Source: Bin5 sp965207495 (GTDB lineage Bacteria; Chloroflexota; Anaerolineae; Caldilineales; Caldilineaceae). From it: 64,000 nt of DNA. Positions within the stretch are counted from its first letter, which is position 1. Each line of letters opens with the position of its first letter. The DNA lies in contig OZ242287.1 of the NCBI GenBank assembly GCA_965207495.1, positions 3,782,001 through 3,846,000 of the forward strand, in the 5' to 3' direction. Both the position numbers and the translations under genes were made by a program. Below the pieces are notes generated by a model. The model did no database searches. It was given only the letters and a program-made list of their open reading frames with translations, and was not told where the DNA came from. Positions 33,488 through 41,985 of this stretch are shown here, piece after piece.

Positions 33488-34813
33488 TTACATTACGCCG
33501 GACGGGCGCCGCGGTTTCATGCCGGCGTCGAGTGCGTTTTGCCAGCCATCAAACTCCTCTTCGAGAGTCTTGGCCAGCGCCAGCACTATGTCCTCGCGCC
33601 ATGGGTGGGAGATTATCTGCACGGCGACCGGGAGACCTTCGTCGTCGACGGCAACCGGAACGACAGCTGCGGGATAGCCGGTCAAGTTGAAAGGGACAGT
33701 GTAGTCGAAACGCTGATTGTCGCGGGTGCCGATTGCAGGGGCGGTGTGGTGGACAGCAGGACAGAGTATGGCGTCGTAGTAGCGGATGAATTGGAGTAGA
33801 TTCGTGCGAAACTGGTCCCAAGCGTGGAGCAGTTCAACCACGTCCTGACCGCGGGTCCCTGCCATGTGTCGCCAGCCGCGATCGAGGTCGCGTGCGCCTC
33901 CTACCAGGTCGAGAGGGCGGTTCTCAACCACCTGGATGCCGGCGCGTGCCAGCGCTTGCCCCGACGCCCCGACCGCATTTGCCACCGCGGATGTCACCAG
34001 GGAGGAAGGGTCGTAGGGAAAGGAGGCGATTGTCAAGTCCCGTAGTGGCAGCTGATCGGGATCGTAAATTGGTTTGGCAACGACGCCGGCATCGTGATAG
34101 TCCGGCCCTGAAATCGTCCTCAAGGCGAGTAGAAGATCCTCGGTGCGGCGGGCGGCCGGACCGATCTGGGTGCGTTGATCAGTGAACCCGCCGGGCTGGT
34201 TGTAGACGCCGGAGTTGGGGACGCGGCCTTGCGTCGGCTTGAGAGCGGTAATGCCGCAGAAGGCAGCGGGTATACGAAGGCCGCCGCCGGTATCGCTGCC
34301 CAGACCCAAGGGGGAGGCGCTGGCTGCTATGAGGGCAGCTTCGCCGCCGCTGCTGCCGCCTGGGGAGCGGCTGGCGTTGTGCGGATTGTATGTTTGGCCA
34401 ATTATGGCATTTTCGGTATCTGGGCCGGTACCCGACGGCGGGCAGTTGGTTTTGGCCAGAAGAATGGCACCGGCCTGCTTCATCCTGGTAACGACAGTCG
34501 CGTCTGTACGCGGGGTGAGTCTGTCGCGAATTCGAGTTTCCAAACGGCTCTGCAGGCCGGAGGTTTTGAATGTGTCCTTGACGGTGAAGGGCAGACCGTG
34601 AAGGGGACCGAGCTGTTCGCCCTGGGCCTGTTTCTCGTCAGCCAATTTGGCCTGCTCCTGCGCGTCCTCGGCTGCCACTGTTACGGCGTTCAGCCGGGCG
34701 TTGACCGTTTCAATGCGCGCTTGAAAGGCCGCGACGACCTCCTGTGCGGAGAGTTCACGGGCGTGGATGGCGCGAATCAGTTGGGTGGCTGTAGAGAAGC
34801 AGATTTCCTCCAT
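33488..34813 (-). CDS. Amidase-signature family hydrolase
   Basis: 441-residue amidase of the Ser-cisSer-Lys type, hydrolysing carboxamides. The catalytic Lys79 lies in LPFTVKDTF. The signature region NASRSPGGSSGGEAALIAASASPLGLGSDTGGGLRIPAAFCG supplies the cis-Ser and nucleophile Ser. The C-terminal YYDAILCPAVHHTAPAIG and FDYTVPFNLTGYPAAVVPVA are typical. I take the ATG at 34813; a longer frame back to 34873 adds a basic leader. A GatA role is unlikely because no gatB or gatC is nearby. It may act on fatty amides or amino acid amides. Transcribed before the acidic protein gene; repeats lie upstream. Confidence 0.9.
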   Translation of the reverse strand: MEEICFSTATQLIRAIHARELSAQEVVAAFQARIETVNARLNAVTVAAEDAQEQAKLADEKQAQGEQLGPLHGLPFTVKDTFKTSGLQSRLETRIRDRLTPRTDATVVTRMKQAGAILLAKTNCPPSGTGPDTENAIIGQTYNPHNASRSPGGSSGGEAALIAASASPLGLGSDTGGGLRIPAAFCGITALKPTQGRVPNSGVYNQPGGFTDQRTQIGPAARRTEDLLLALRTISGPDYHDAGVVAKPIYDPDQLPLRDLTIASFPYDPSSLVTSAVANAVGASGQALARAGIQVVENRPLDLVGGARDLDRGWRHMAGTRGQDVVELLHAWDQFRTNLLQFIRYYDAILCPAVHHTAPAIGTRDNQRFDYTVPFNLTGYPAAVVPVAVDDEGLPVAVQIISHPWREDIVLALAKTLEEEFDGWQNALDAGMKPRRPSGVM

Positions 34814-34917
34814 CGCCCATATCCTACCGCAGTAGAGGTTCCGCATCAACCGGACGCGTTTCGGCGGGTGCATTCCAGCATAGGGGCGAAGAATACGATA
34901 GATGCGGTCCAGAACTA

Positions 34918-35012
34918 GGGTAGGAATAGTTTGGCTGAGGAGTCATGCCCGAGCGGCTGAAATCGTTGATCGCCTTTGAGAGCGGTGCCAAGGCAGGCAC
35001 AAGGCCTGCCCC
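34918..35012 (+). repeat. Dispersed repeat, hairpin module I, copy at 34.9 kb
   Basis: Degenerate copy of the module seen at 5.2-5.4 kb: GGAATAGTTTGGCTGAGGAG ... GAGCGGCTG ... GTTGATCGCCTTTGAGAG. The hairpin arms are GGCAGGC (34992-34998) and GCCTGCC (35004-35010), then CCTACAGG. Non-coding, in the divergent gap between the amidase and sulfatase genes. Confidence 0.75.
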
Positions 35013-35100
35013 TACAGGACCTTTGGGGGGAACGCGGAATGGGCAGGGGAACGGCGAACTGCAGTGGCAAGTGGGTCGCGGAACGAGAGAGCATGTGGGG

Positions 35101-35400
35101 TCTAGACACTGCTGGCTAGACACAAAGCCGGGGAAGAATACACACGGTGGCTAGCAAGGGCGGGGCGTTGCGGGGGCGCGGAACTGCAGGGGTCAGGGAT
35201 CAGGGGTTAGGGGGCTGAGCCTGGAGCGAGGTGTGGAGACTCTGTCAACTAGACGCAATAATGGGGAAGAATGAGCACGGCGGTCTAGTAAGGGCGGGGC
35301 GTTGCGGGGGCGCAGCCCCTGCACAAGAGAGGGCCGAAGGCCCGAACGCACAACTGCAGGGGTCAGGGGTCAGAGGTCAGGGGTCAGAGAAGGGGCGATT
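35101..35400 (+). repeat. Dispersed GTAGACACTG repeat, two copies at 35.1-35.4 kb
   Basis: A first copy (35101-35186) and a more diverged second copy (about 35233-35350). The second carries the GGGGC-GCA-GCCCC and GGGCC-GAA-GGCCC hairpins. Heptad-like GGGGTCAGGG / GGTCAGA runs occur after each copy. Orientation is the same as at the other loci. The intergenic stretch from 34814 to 35536 otherwise holds no gene. Confidence 0.8.
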
Positions 35401-35536
35401 CTTCGGGGATGGATGTGAGGACTGGACACGGTCTGTTCGATACTACGGGGGCGCGAAATGATTACTTGCACACAACGGCCCGTAGTCGTATTCTTTAGGT
35501 GGCCTTGTTACGCGAATTCATACAGGGAATCCAACG

Positions 35537-37042
35537 ATGACGCGTCCGAACGTTTTGTTTCTTTTTTCCGACGAGCACAGCTATCGCGGCCTGAGCCTAC
35601 TTGAGGGACAGGTCGGCGAACCTGTCCATACACCTACTTTGGACGGTTTGGCGGGGCATGGCGCTTACTTCAGCAGCGCCTACTGCCAGTCGCCGCTTTG
35701 CACTCCTTCCCGGATTTGCCTGCTGACGGGGCGGTCGCCGATGACCAGCGGGGGCTGGTCGAATGGGTCGTACCTGAGACCGGAGATTCCGACGATACCG
35801 TCGGTTTTTGGCGAAGCCGGGTACACGACCTGCCTAATGGGCAAGATGCACCTGGGCGGCACAAACCAGCTGGCCGGATTTGCGCACAGACCTTACGGCG
35901 ATCTGACGGGGGGGACCGGGCACCAGCGGGACCCGCTGTCGGAGCGGGACGGCGGCTTTGCGATGCGCAGCCGGACCGCGGATGCAGGTATCACGGAGAT
36001 ACCGGAGAGCGCGTTGCAGGAGCAGGTGATCGTGCGCGAGACGGTCTCCTTTCTGCGAGAACAGGTAGCTGCCCAGCCTGAAAGGCCCTGGTTTCTGTGC
36101 GCGTCCTTCAGCCGACCACACTTTCCGCTGACCGCGCCGGAGCGGTTCTTCAACAGGTACTGGCCGGAAAAGGTAACGCCTCCCAAGGTGGGGCGAACAG
36201 GCGACACTGCCTTTCACCCGATGACGGTGGGCATGGCAAAGGGATTCCGCACTGAGGAGGTCTCGGAGCAGGAGATGATGAAGGCGAGGGCGGCCTACTT
36301 CGCTTGCATTGACTATTTGGACGAAATACTTGGCGATCTCCTCCATCTGATGGAACGGAGCGGTCTACTTGACAACACGATCATCGTGTACACTTCGGAC
36401 CACGGAGAAATGGCCGGGGAGCACGGAATGTGGTGGAAGAATTCGTGGCACGAGGCCGCGGCGCGAGTGCCGCTGATTGTCCAAACCCCCTCTCAGCGGC
36501 GTGGAGACAGACCCGGCACGCGTGTGGACACGCCTGTCAGCCTGGCAGACCTTTTCCCGACACTGTGCGGGCTGGCGGACATCGAGGCGCCGGAGGGACT
36601 GGAGGGGCGCGATCTCTCAGACGCAGTGTCGACTGGGACCGAGCCGGGGACAGAGCCTGTCTTTGTGGACAATCCGCTTCCGCGCTGGGGGGAAGGGAGC
36701 GAGAATCGGATTGTGCGCCTGGGAAAGCATAAGCTAGTCCGATTTCGGGGAATGCGACCGCACCTGCTCTTTGATCTGGAAGCGGATCCGCTGGAACAGC
36801 GCAATTTGCTGGAGCGGGGCACAGAGGCGGAGATGGCGGTAGGGCGAGAGTTGAAGGCACTGGTCGACGGTTCTTGGGATTTTGAGGCTGCCGAGGCGCA
36901 GAGACGGACGGATGAGGAAGAGCTTCGTCGAAACTCAATGGGCAGGGGGATTGGCAGGCACGGAAACTGCTATCATATGCCAGACGGCCGGGTCGTTGCC
37001 GCGGACACGCCGCTCTATGAACCTACGGTGATCGAGGTATAG
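35537..37042 (+). CDS. Type I sulfatase
   Basis: Formylglycine-dependent sulfatase of 501 residues, hydrolysing sulfate esters. The N-terminal metal site is PNVLFLFSDEHS (Asp12). The maturation motif C-T-P-S-R (Cys55-Arg59, in SPLCTPSRICLLTGR) is the expected CxPxR for conversion to formylglycine, followed by GYTTCLMGKMHLGG. The second metal-binding segment IIVYTSDHGEMAGEHGMWWKNSWHEAAARVPLIV is intact. No signal peptide is visible at the N-terminus, so it is probably cytoplasmic or exported by an unusual route. Substrate (sulfated glycan or choline-sulfate-type) cannot be inferred. No anaerobic maturase gene is nearby. Confidence 0.93.
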   Translation: MTRPNVLFLFSDEHSYRGLSLLEGQVGEPVHTPTLDGLAGHGAYFSSAYCQSPLCTPSRICLLTGRSPMTSGGWSNGSYLRPEIPTIPSVFGEAGYTTCLMGKMHLGGTNQLAGFAHRPYGDLTGGTGHQRDPLSERDGGFAMRSRTADAGITEIPESALQEQVIVRETVSFLREQVAAQPERPWFLCASFSRPHFPLTAPERFFNRYWPEKVTPPKVGRTGDTAFHPMTVGMAKGFRTEEVSEQEMMKARAAYFACIDYLDEILGDLLHLMERSGLLDNTIIVYTSDHGEMAGEHGMWWKNSWHEAAARVPLIVQTPSQRRGDRPGTRVDTPVSLADLFPTLCGLADIEAPEGLEGRDLSDAVSTGTEPGTEPVFVDNPLPRWGEGSENRIVRLGKHKLVRFRGMRPHLLFDLEADPLEQRNLLERGTEAEMAVGRELKALVDGSWDFEAAEAQRRTDEEELRRNSMGRGIGRHGNCYHMPDGRVVAADTPLYEPTVIEV

Positions 37043-37298
37043 TAATCGCAACGAGAAGCGTGGACACTGCTGCTTCAGAGCCGGGAGGTATCGAACTGAT
37101 CTGAATTGTTCGAGGACCGGCGCAGCATCAGGGTGCGAATGTCTGGACGTATCCGAAGGGCGGCTGAAAACTCAGACCACCAAGTGGAGTCCGAGGTCAT
37201 ATGCGGTGTCAGATCTGCCATGACCTGTTTCCCGATAGTGCGACGTGGGGAAGCATTTGGGGGTATTAGTGCAGGTCACCTCTACAAAGGAGGCAAGT

Positions 37299-37922
37299 AT
37301 GTCGGTCGTTACGATTTCCCGTGAACTGGGCTCGCGAGGCACGCGAATTGCCGAGGCTGTGGGCCACGAGTTGAACGCGACTTGTATCGATAAGGAAGTA
37401 CTTGCGGAGATGGCCCGCCAAGCCGGCGTGGAGGTTGAAGTCATCGTTGAGGCCGAGGAGAAGCTGATGTCGCGCGCGGGTATGGTGAGTCAGGAGATGC
37501 GTTCGCTTTTCTCGGCCGATCCGAATCGGCGTAACAGGCCAATGGATCAGGCGACGTATGTGGAGGGTATGGCAAGCGCGATACGGGCTCTGGCAGAGCA
37601 GGGAGATGTTGTACTAATCGGGCGGGGTTCGCAATTGATTCTCGAAGATCACCCGACGGCTCTACACGTCCATCTCTATGCGTCGCCGGAGATCAGGGCT
37701 CGCCGCATACAACGCCGCCGGGGTATGGCCGAACCCAAGACGGCCGAGCGAATTATAGGCCTGGCGGATGAGCAGCGCCGCAACTGGTATCAGAGATTCT
37801 ATACCAGTGCAGATTGGAAAAACAGCCGGCACTATCACTTGATGTTGGACACGGGCCGTGTCCCTGAGGCAACGGCGGTAGCATTGATCGTACACGCGGC
37901 GCGAACTGCCCGGCCTGACTGA
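37299..37922 (+). CDS. Cytidylate-kinase-like family protein
   Basis: 207 residues, ATG at 37299 with a strong AAAGGAGG site 7 bases upstream; an earlier in-frame start at 37245 lacks one. The opening VVTISRELGSRGTRIAEAVGHELNATCIDKEVL is the P-loop region of the cytidylate-kinase-like group (usually SRQ-GSGG), and GDVVLIGRGSQLILEDHPTALHVHLYASPEIRARRI with the basic lid RRGMAEPKTAERII follows. The family is widespread but its nucleotide substrate is not established; it is not the standard Cmk. The gene precedes the SH3b lipoprotein by 11 bases on the same strand. The 256 bases upstream hold nothing recognised. Confidence 0.85.
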   Translation: MSVVTISRELGSRGTRIAEAVGHELNATCIDKEVLAEMARQAGVEVEVIVEAEEKLMSRAGMVSQEMRSLFSADPNRRNRPMDQATYVEGMASAIRALAEQGDVVLIGRGSQLILEDHPTALHVHLYASPEIRARRIQRRRGMAEPKTAERIIGLADEQRRNWYQRFYTSADWKNSRHYHLMLDTGRVPEATAVALIVHAARTARPD

Positions 37923-37933
37923 GAGGAGTACAC

Positions 37934-39412
37934 ATGGATGACAAGCGACCACGCAGCCAATTTACGACTGCGTCTCAATTGAGGGAGGGGTCTAAAGGAG
38001 TTGGCAGGCTTTTCGCGGGCCCGCGCGCGGTGATTCTGTGTGCTCTTTTGTTTGGCACGGCTCTTTTTGGTGCGTGCGGCCAGGGCGATGACGAGGGACC
38101 TGCCCCTGAACCAGGACTGACGAGTACGGCCACTGCCCTCCCCGCGGTCGTAACTTTCACTGCAGTGCCGCCGACGGCGACCAATCCTCCCCTTCCCGTA
38201 CCCACAGAAACGTCACCCGCAACACCGACTCCAACAGTCGCGGCTACCGACGAGGCGACGGGTGCAGGTGCGACAGATTCAGGTTCGACAGATGCGATGG
38301 CGCCGCCGGAAAGCGATGCGCAGGTTACCGTCCTTGGGGAGATGAACATTCGAGGCGGGCCAGGTACAGATTATGAAGTCATTGGCGACGCGGTTGCAGG
38401 AGAGACGTTTGCCATCACTGGCAAGAATGAAGAGGGCAACTGGTGGCAGATTGATTTTCGAGGCGAACCCGGGTGGATCTTTGCGCCCTATGTGGTGGCT
38501 GCCGACGAGGAGGACGTGCCTGTCGTTGGTATGGCGATGGCAGAGACTTCGCCGCCGACTGAGGACGCGATAGTTACTGTCGACGGCGATCTGAACGTAC
38601 GCAGTGGACCGGGAGAGGACTACGACAGGATCGGGGGGGCCGCGGCCGGAGAGGAGTTCGTCATCACAGGAAGGGACGAGGATGGCGAGTGGTGGCAGAT
38701 CGACTTTGATGATCAGACTGGGTGGATCTACGCGCCATTTGTGACGGCTGCCAACGCGGAAAACGTGCCCATCGTTGGCGACTCGATGGCAGAAACGCCG
38801 GCGCCAGCGGACTCGACCGAGCCGGTTGCGCCGGAGGCCGGGAGCCCGGTGGTGACGATGATCGGCGATATGAATGTCCGTGAAGGACCAGGCACCGACT
38901 ACGCCAGGATTGGAGGGGCCCTAGAGGGAGGGACGTACGCCATCACCGGAAAGAGCGCGGACGGCGAGTGGTGGCAGATCAGTTTTGAGGGTGAGTCCGG
39001 GTGGGTCTATGCGCCGTTTGTGACGGCTGCGAATGCTGAGAATGTGCCGACAGTTGGGGGCTCTGCAGCACAGACTGCGGGAGAGGCTGTGGCGACTGTT
39101 GGCGGGGACCTGAATGTACGGGATGGTCCGGGCACCGACTACGCGAGGATTGGCGGGGCCAACGAAGGCGAGGCGTTTGCCATCACCGGAAAGAGCGCGG
39201 ACGGTGAGTGGTGGCAGATCAGTTTTGACGGTGAGTCCGGGTGGATATATGCCCCGTTTGTGACTGCGACAGACGCAGAAAACGTGCCAGTCGTTGCGCC
39301 GCCCTCGACACAAGAAGCGCAGGGCTCCGCTTCACCTGAATCGGACCGGCGCACAGCGATTGGCGGCAGGACTGGTGGTGATGCACTGGTCGTACAGTTT
39401 GAAGAAGAGTAA
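37934..39412 (+). CDS. Lipoprotein with four bacterial SH3 (SH3b) repeats
   Basis: 492 residues. A basic N-terminus and hydrophobic stretch end in a lipobox-like LFGAC near residue 48, suggesting a lipoprotein. A proline/threonine-rich low-complexity linker follows to about residue 125. Then come four SH3b units of the form TVxGDxNVRxGPGTDYxRIGGxxxGExFxITGKxxDGEWWQIxFxGExGWIxAPFVTAA, at about 130-195, 210-275, 310-375 and 385-450. The last two copies are nearly identical, hinting at recent duplication or conversion. SH3b domains usually bind cell-wall peptides or glycans, so a wall-associated role is likely. Follows the kinase-like gene closely and ends 1 base before the convergent D-aminoacylase gene. 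Confidence 0.88.
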   Translation: MDDKRPRSQFTTASQLREGSKGVGRLFAGPRAVILCALLFGTALFGACGQGDDEGPAPEPGLTSTATALPAVVTFTAVPPTATNPPLPVPTETSPATPTPTVAATDEATGAGATDSGSTDAMAPPESDAQVTVLGEMNIRGGPGTDYEVIGDAVAGETFAITGKNEEGNWWQIDFRGEPGWIFAPYVVAADEEDVPVVGMAMAETSPPTEDAIVTVDGDLNVRSGPGEDYDRIGGAAAGEEFVITGRDEDGEWWQIDFDDQTGWIYAPFVTAANAENVPIVGDSMAETPAPADSTEPVAPEAGSPVVTMIGDMNVREGPGTDYARIGGALEGGTYAITGKSADGEWWQISFEGESGWVYAPFVTAANAENVPTVGGSAAQTAGEAVATVGGDLNVRDGPGTDYARIGGANEGEAFAITGKSADGEWWQISFDGESGWIYAPFVTATDAENVPVVAPPSTQEAQGSASPESDRRTAIGGRTGGDALVVQFEEE

Positions 39413-39413
39413 C

Positions 39414-40979
39414 TTACTTCTTGAAGCGTAGGGATCGACCGGGCAAAGTCTGCCCCAGGTCCGCCACCGGTTCGCCGCGGCGAATGATGGGAACACCGTT
39501 GACAAGTACCTCGCTGACGCCGCTGGACAGTTGATTTGGTTCAGCGTACGTGGCGTGATCCTGGATTGAATCGGGATCAAATACGACCAGGTCGGCGTAG
39601 GCGCCTTCCTCGACCCTGCCCCTGTCTTTGAGACCGAAGCGCGTCGCCGGGGCGCCGCTCAGCTTCCACACAGCGTCTTCCAGAGAAAACAGACCCTTGC
39701 GTACGCATGGCCCCAGGAGCCGCGCGGCTGATCCGTTCTGGCGGGGATGGATTACGCTATCTTCGTGGTAGACGCCGTCGGTGCCCATCATGTATTTTTC
39801 GTGGGCGAGAAATGGCTCGACGAAACTGTCGTCGCCCTGGAAGAATACGAGCAACACGGCCAGGTTCTCCTCGATGAGGAGATCACACAGTGCGTCTACC
39901 GGAGACTTGCCCACTGCGTCAACATACTCGGCCAAGGTCTTGCCCAGATACTGGCTGTTCTCCTTTCCCGGCAGCCAGGCTATTCTGATGGTTTCGAGAT
40001 TGGATGCATAGATTTCCAGGCCGAGGCCGACCAGCTCGCGCATCGCCGGTTGACGCAGTTTGGGTAACGCGGCCAGGGGGCCTTCGTGCCAGATTTCGTA
40101 GGGCAAGAGGTAATTGAGCAGAGTCGACCCGGGCAGGTAGGGATAGACGTCGAAGGAGAAGTCGACTTCGTGAACGGCGACCTGGTCGACGTAAGAAAGT
40201 ATGGCCTCGGTATCGGCTTTGCTGGCGGCCTTGAGATGGGAGATATGGACGGGGACACCTGCACGCTGCCCGATCTCGACGGCTTCCTTCAGCGCGGGCA
40301 GTGTCCCAATCTTGTAGCGCATATGGGTGACGTACGGGGCCTGGACACCGGCCATGGGCAGGCAGGCCGCTGCCAGCTCGGCAGTCGAGGCGAAGCATTG
40401 GGACGCGTAGTCAAGGCCGGTTGAAAGACCGCAAGCGCCTTCCTCCATTCCCTGTTCAACCTGCAACTGAATCAGTTTCAACTGCAGTTCATCGGCCGGC
40501 GCGGGGCCCCAGCCGCAGATGAGCGTGCGCACGTTGGCGTATGGTATCTGGGTGATCACGTTCTGGACGTTGCGGCGGTCGAGGAGAGCCATATAGTCGC
40601 CAAGTGACTCCCAGCCGGTGTAGTCTTGCAAGCGGAGGGCGTTGAGGCCGCGCATGTAGTAGAGCCACTCATGGGCGGTGTGCCGGTTGACCGGCGCGTA
40701 GGAGATGCCGTCGGCCATGATGACTTCGGTGGTGAAGCCCTGGGTGGTCTTGCTTTCCTGGTGTTGCTTTCTGAGCATCCAGCCGTCGGAGTGATTGTGC
40801 ACGTCCACGAATCCGGGGGCAACGATCTTGCCGGCGGCGTCGATGACCTGTGCGGCGCCGGCCTGGCTGAGGTCGCCGACTGCAACGATCCGTTCGTCGC
40901 GGATCCCCAAGTCAGCTTGCCGGCGCCGTGCGCGGGTCCCGTCTATTATGGTTCCACCACTGACTATTATGTCGTACAC
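39414..40979 (-). CDS. N-acyl-D-amino-acid deacylase (D-aminoacylase-like amidohydrolase)
   Basis: Metal-dependent amidohydrolase of the D-aminoacylase/dihydroorotase group, 521 residues. The N-terminal beta domain (YDIIVSGGTIIDGTRARRRQADLGIRDERIVAVGDL) is followed by the metal site PGFVDVHNHSDGW. Later come MEEGACGLSTGLDYASQ, VTHMRYKIGTLPALKEAVEIGQRAGVPVHISHLKA, and the catalytic Asp in MMGTDGVYHEDSVIHPRQNG. The C-terminus YADLVVFDPDSIQDHATYAEPNQLSSGVSEVLVNGVPI closes the composite beta sandwich. It could equally hydrolyse other N-acyl or cyclic amides. It lies last in the minus-strand catabolic run, 48 bases after the nitrilase-type gene. Confidence 0.92.
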   Translation of the reverse strand: MYDIIVSGGTIIDGTRARRRQADLGIRDERIVAVGDLSQAGAAQVIDAAGKIVAPGFVDVHNHSDGWMLRKQHQESKTTQGFTTEVIMADGISYAPVNRHTAHEWLYYMRGLNALRLQDYTGWESLGDYMALLDRRNVQNVITQIPYANVRTLICGWGPAPADELQLKLIQLQVEQGMEEGACGLSTGLDYASQCFASTAELAAACLPMAGVQAPYVTHMRYKIGTLPALKEAVEIGQRAGVPVHISHLKAASKADTEAILSYVDQVAVHEVDFSFDVYPYLPGSTLLNYLLPYEIWHEGPLAALPKLRQPAMRELVGLGLEIYASNLETIRIAWLPGKENSQYLGKTLAEYVDAVGKSPVDALCDLLIEENLAVLLVFFQGDDSFVEPFLAHEKYMMGTDGVYHEDSVIHPRQNGSAARLLGPCVRKGLFSLEDAVWKLSGAPATRFGLKDRGRVEEGAYADLVVFDPDSIQDHATYAEPNQLSSGVSEVLVNGVPIIRRGEPVADLGQTLPGRSLRFKK

Positions 40980-41027
40980 GTAGTCACCCTCCGATCAAAG
41001 ACCTGCTCGAAATTCAGACCCAAGTAT

Positions 41028-41867
41028 TCAGCCGCCAACCTGTTCAGCTACTCTTTCCAGAGTTCTTTGGTAGCGGCGTTCCATCTCCGGCGTTTGCGCT
41101 GCGAGGTAGGCCTGTTCGGCCTTGCGCGCTGTCTCGGTGCCGGGGGCGACCGGAATGTCGACGACGCCGTGCGTGATCTGATCATTGCCCCACTGGTAGG
41201 CGCAGATTTCGCCCTTGCTGATGATCAGATTCATGCCGACGTTGGCCTCGACGATGGGAACGCCGTTCTCCCTGGCCCTGGCCAGAACGGCCTGATTCTG
41301 CTCTTTGGTCTTGCTGCCGTAGGAGGGGATAAGGATGATGCGGGCGCCGTCGAGGACGAGGGCGCGAACGATGTCGGGGTTCCAGCGGTCGTTGCAGATG
41401 ACGAAGCCGGCGCGTCCGATGGGCGTGTCGAAGGCGCGCAGCTTCTGGCCGATGCGATTGAAGTTCCAGGAGGAGTGGGTTCCCTCGGCGAGTTGGACCT
41501 TGTGGTAACGGCCGCAGATTTTGCCCTCCTGGTCGAGGAAGAGGGCGCAGTTGTAGGCTTCATCGCCGATACGCTCGGCGAATCCGAAGGCGAGGCAGGT
41601 GTTCAGGGTGCGGGCGAGTTTCTGGAAGCGACGGATATAGGGGCCGTCGATCGGCTCGGCCACTTCAATCAGGTCTGCGGCGCTGGCGCGGCCTTCGACT
41701 ACATCCATGACTACATAGCCTTCGAGCGCGCCCTCGGTTATCAGTATCATGCGCGGATTTTCCCGGGCGGCTTCGACGAACAGTTCTTCCATTCTGTCGG
41801 CGTTGGCTGCCCTGTCCCACTTGACGGGTTGATACGAGATGGCGGCAACTTTCACGCTTTCGTACAT
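41028..41867 (-). CDS. Carbon-nitrogen hydrolase (nitrilase superfamily amidase)
   Basis: 279-residue member of the nitrilase fold with the complete catalytic triad: Glu45 (LITEGALEG), Lys123 (RYHKVQLAEG) and Cys158 (GFVICNDRWNPDIVRAL). Such enzymes hydrolyse non-peptide amides or carbamoyl amines; sequence does not fix the substrate. The ATG at 41867 follows AAGGAAAGAG. Placed between a propeller glycosidase-like gene and the D-aminoacylase, it fits a pathway that strips amide groups from an imported compound. Confidence 0.92.
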   Translation of the reverse strand: MYESVKVAAISYQPVKWDRAANADRMEELFVEAARENPRMILITEGALEGYVVMDVVEGRASAADLIEVAEPIDGPYIRRFQKLARTLNTCLAFGFAERIGDEAYNCALFLDQEGKICGRYHKVQLAEGTHSSWNFNRIGQKLRAFDTPIGRAGFVICNDRWNPDIVRALVLDGARIILIPSYGSKTKEQNQAVLARARENGVPIVEANVGMNLIISKGEICAYQWGNDQITHGVVDIPVAPGTETARKAEQAYLAAQTPEMERRYQRTLERVAEQVGG

Positions 41868-41985
41868 GGCTCTTTCCTTTTGGACCTGTATCTTCGTTCT
41901 TCGTCTTGACTTTCGGGGTGTCTACCTGGACAATCCGCATTTGGACACGGCCGACAAGCTCGATATTCCGTAGGTCCGTACTGGT

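Noticed and set aside
33488..34813. Amidase as GatA of the Glu-tRNA amidotransferase
   Set aside because: No gatB or gatC nearby and the C-terminal part is unlike GatA; a stand-alone amidase is likelier.
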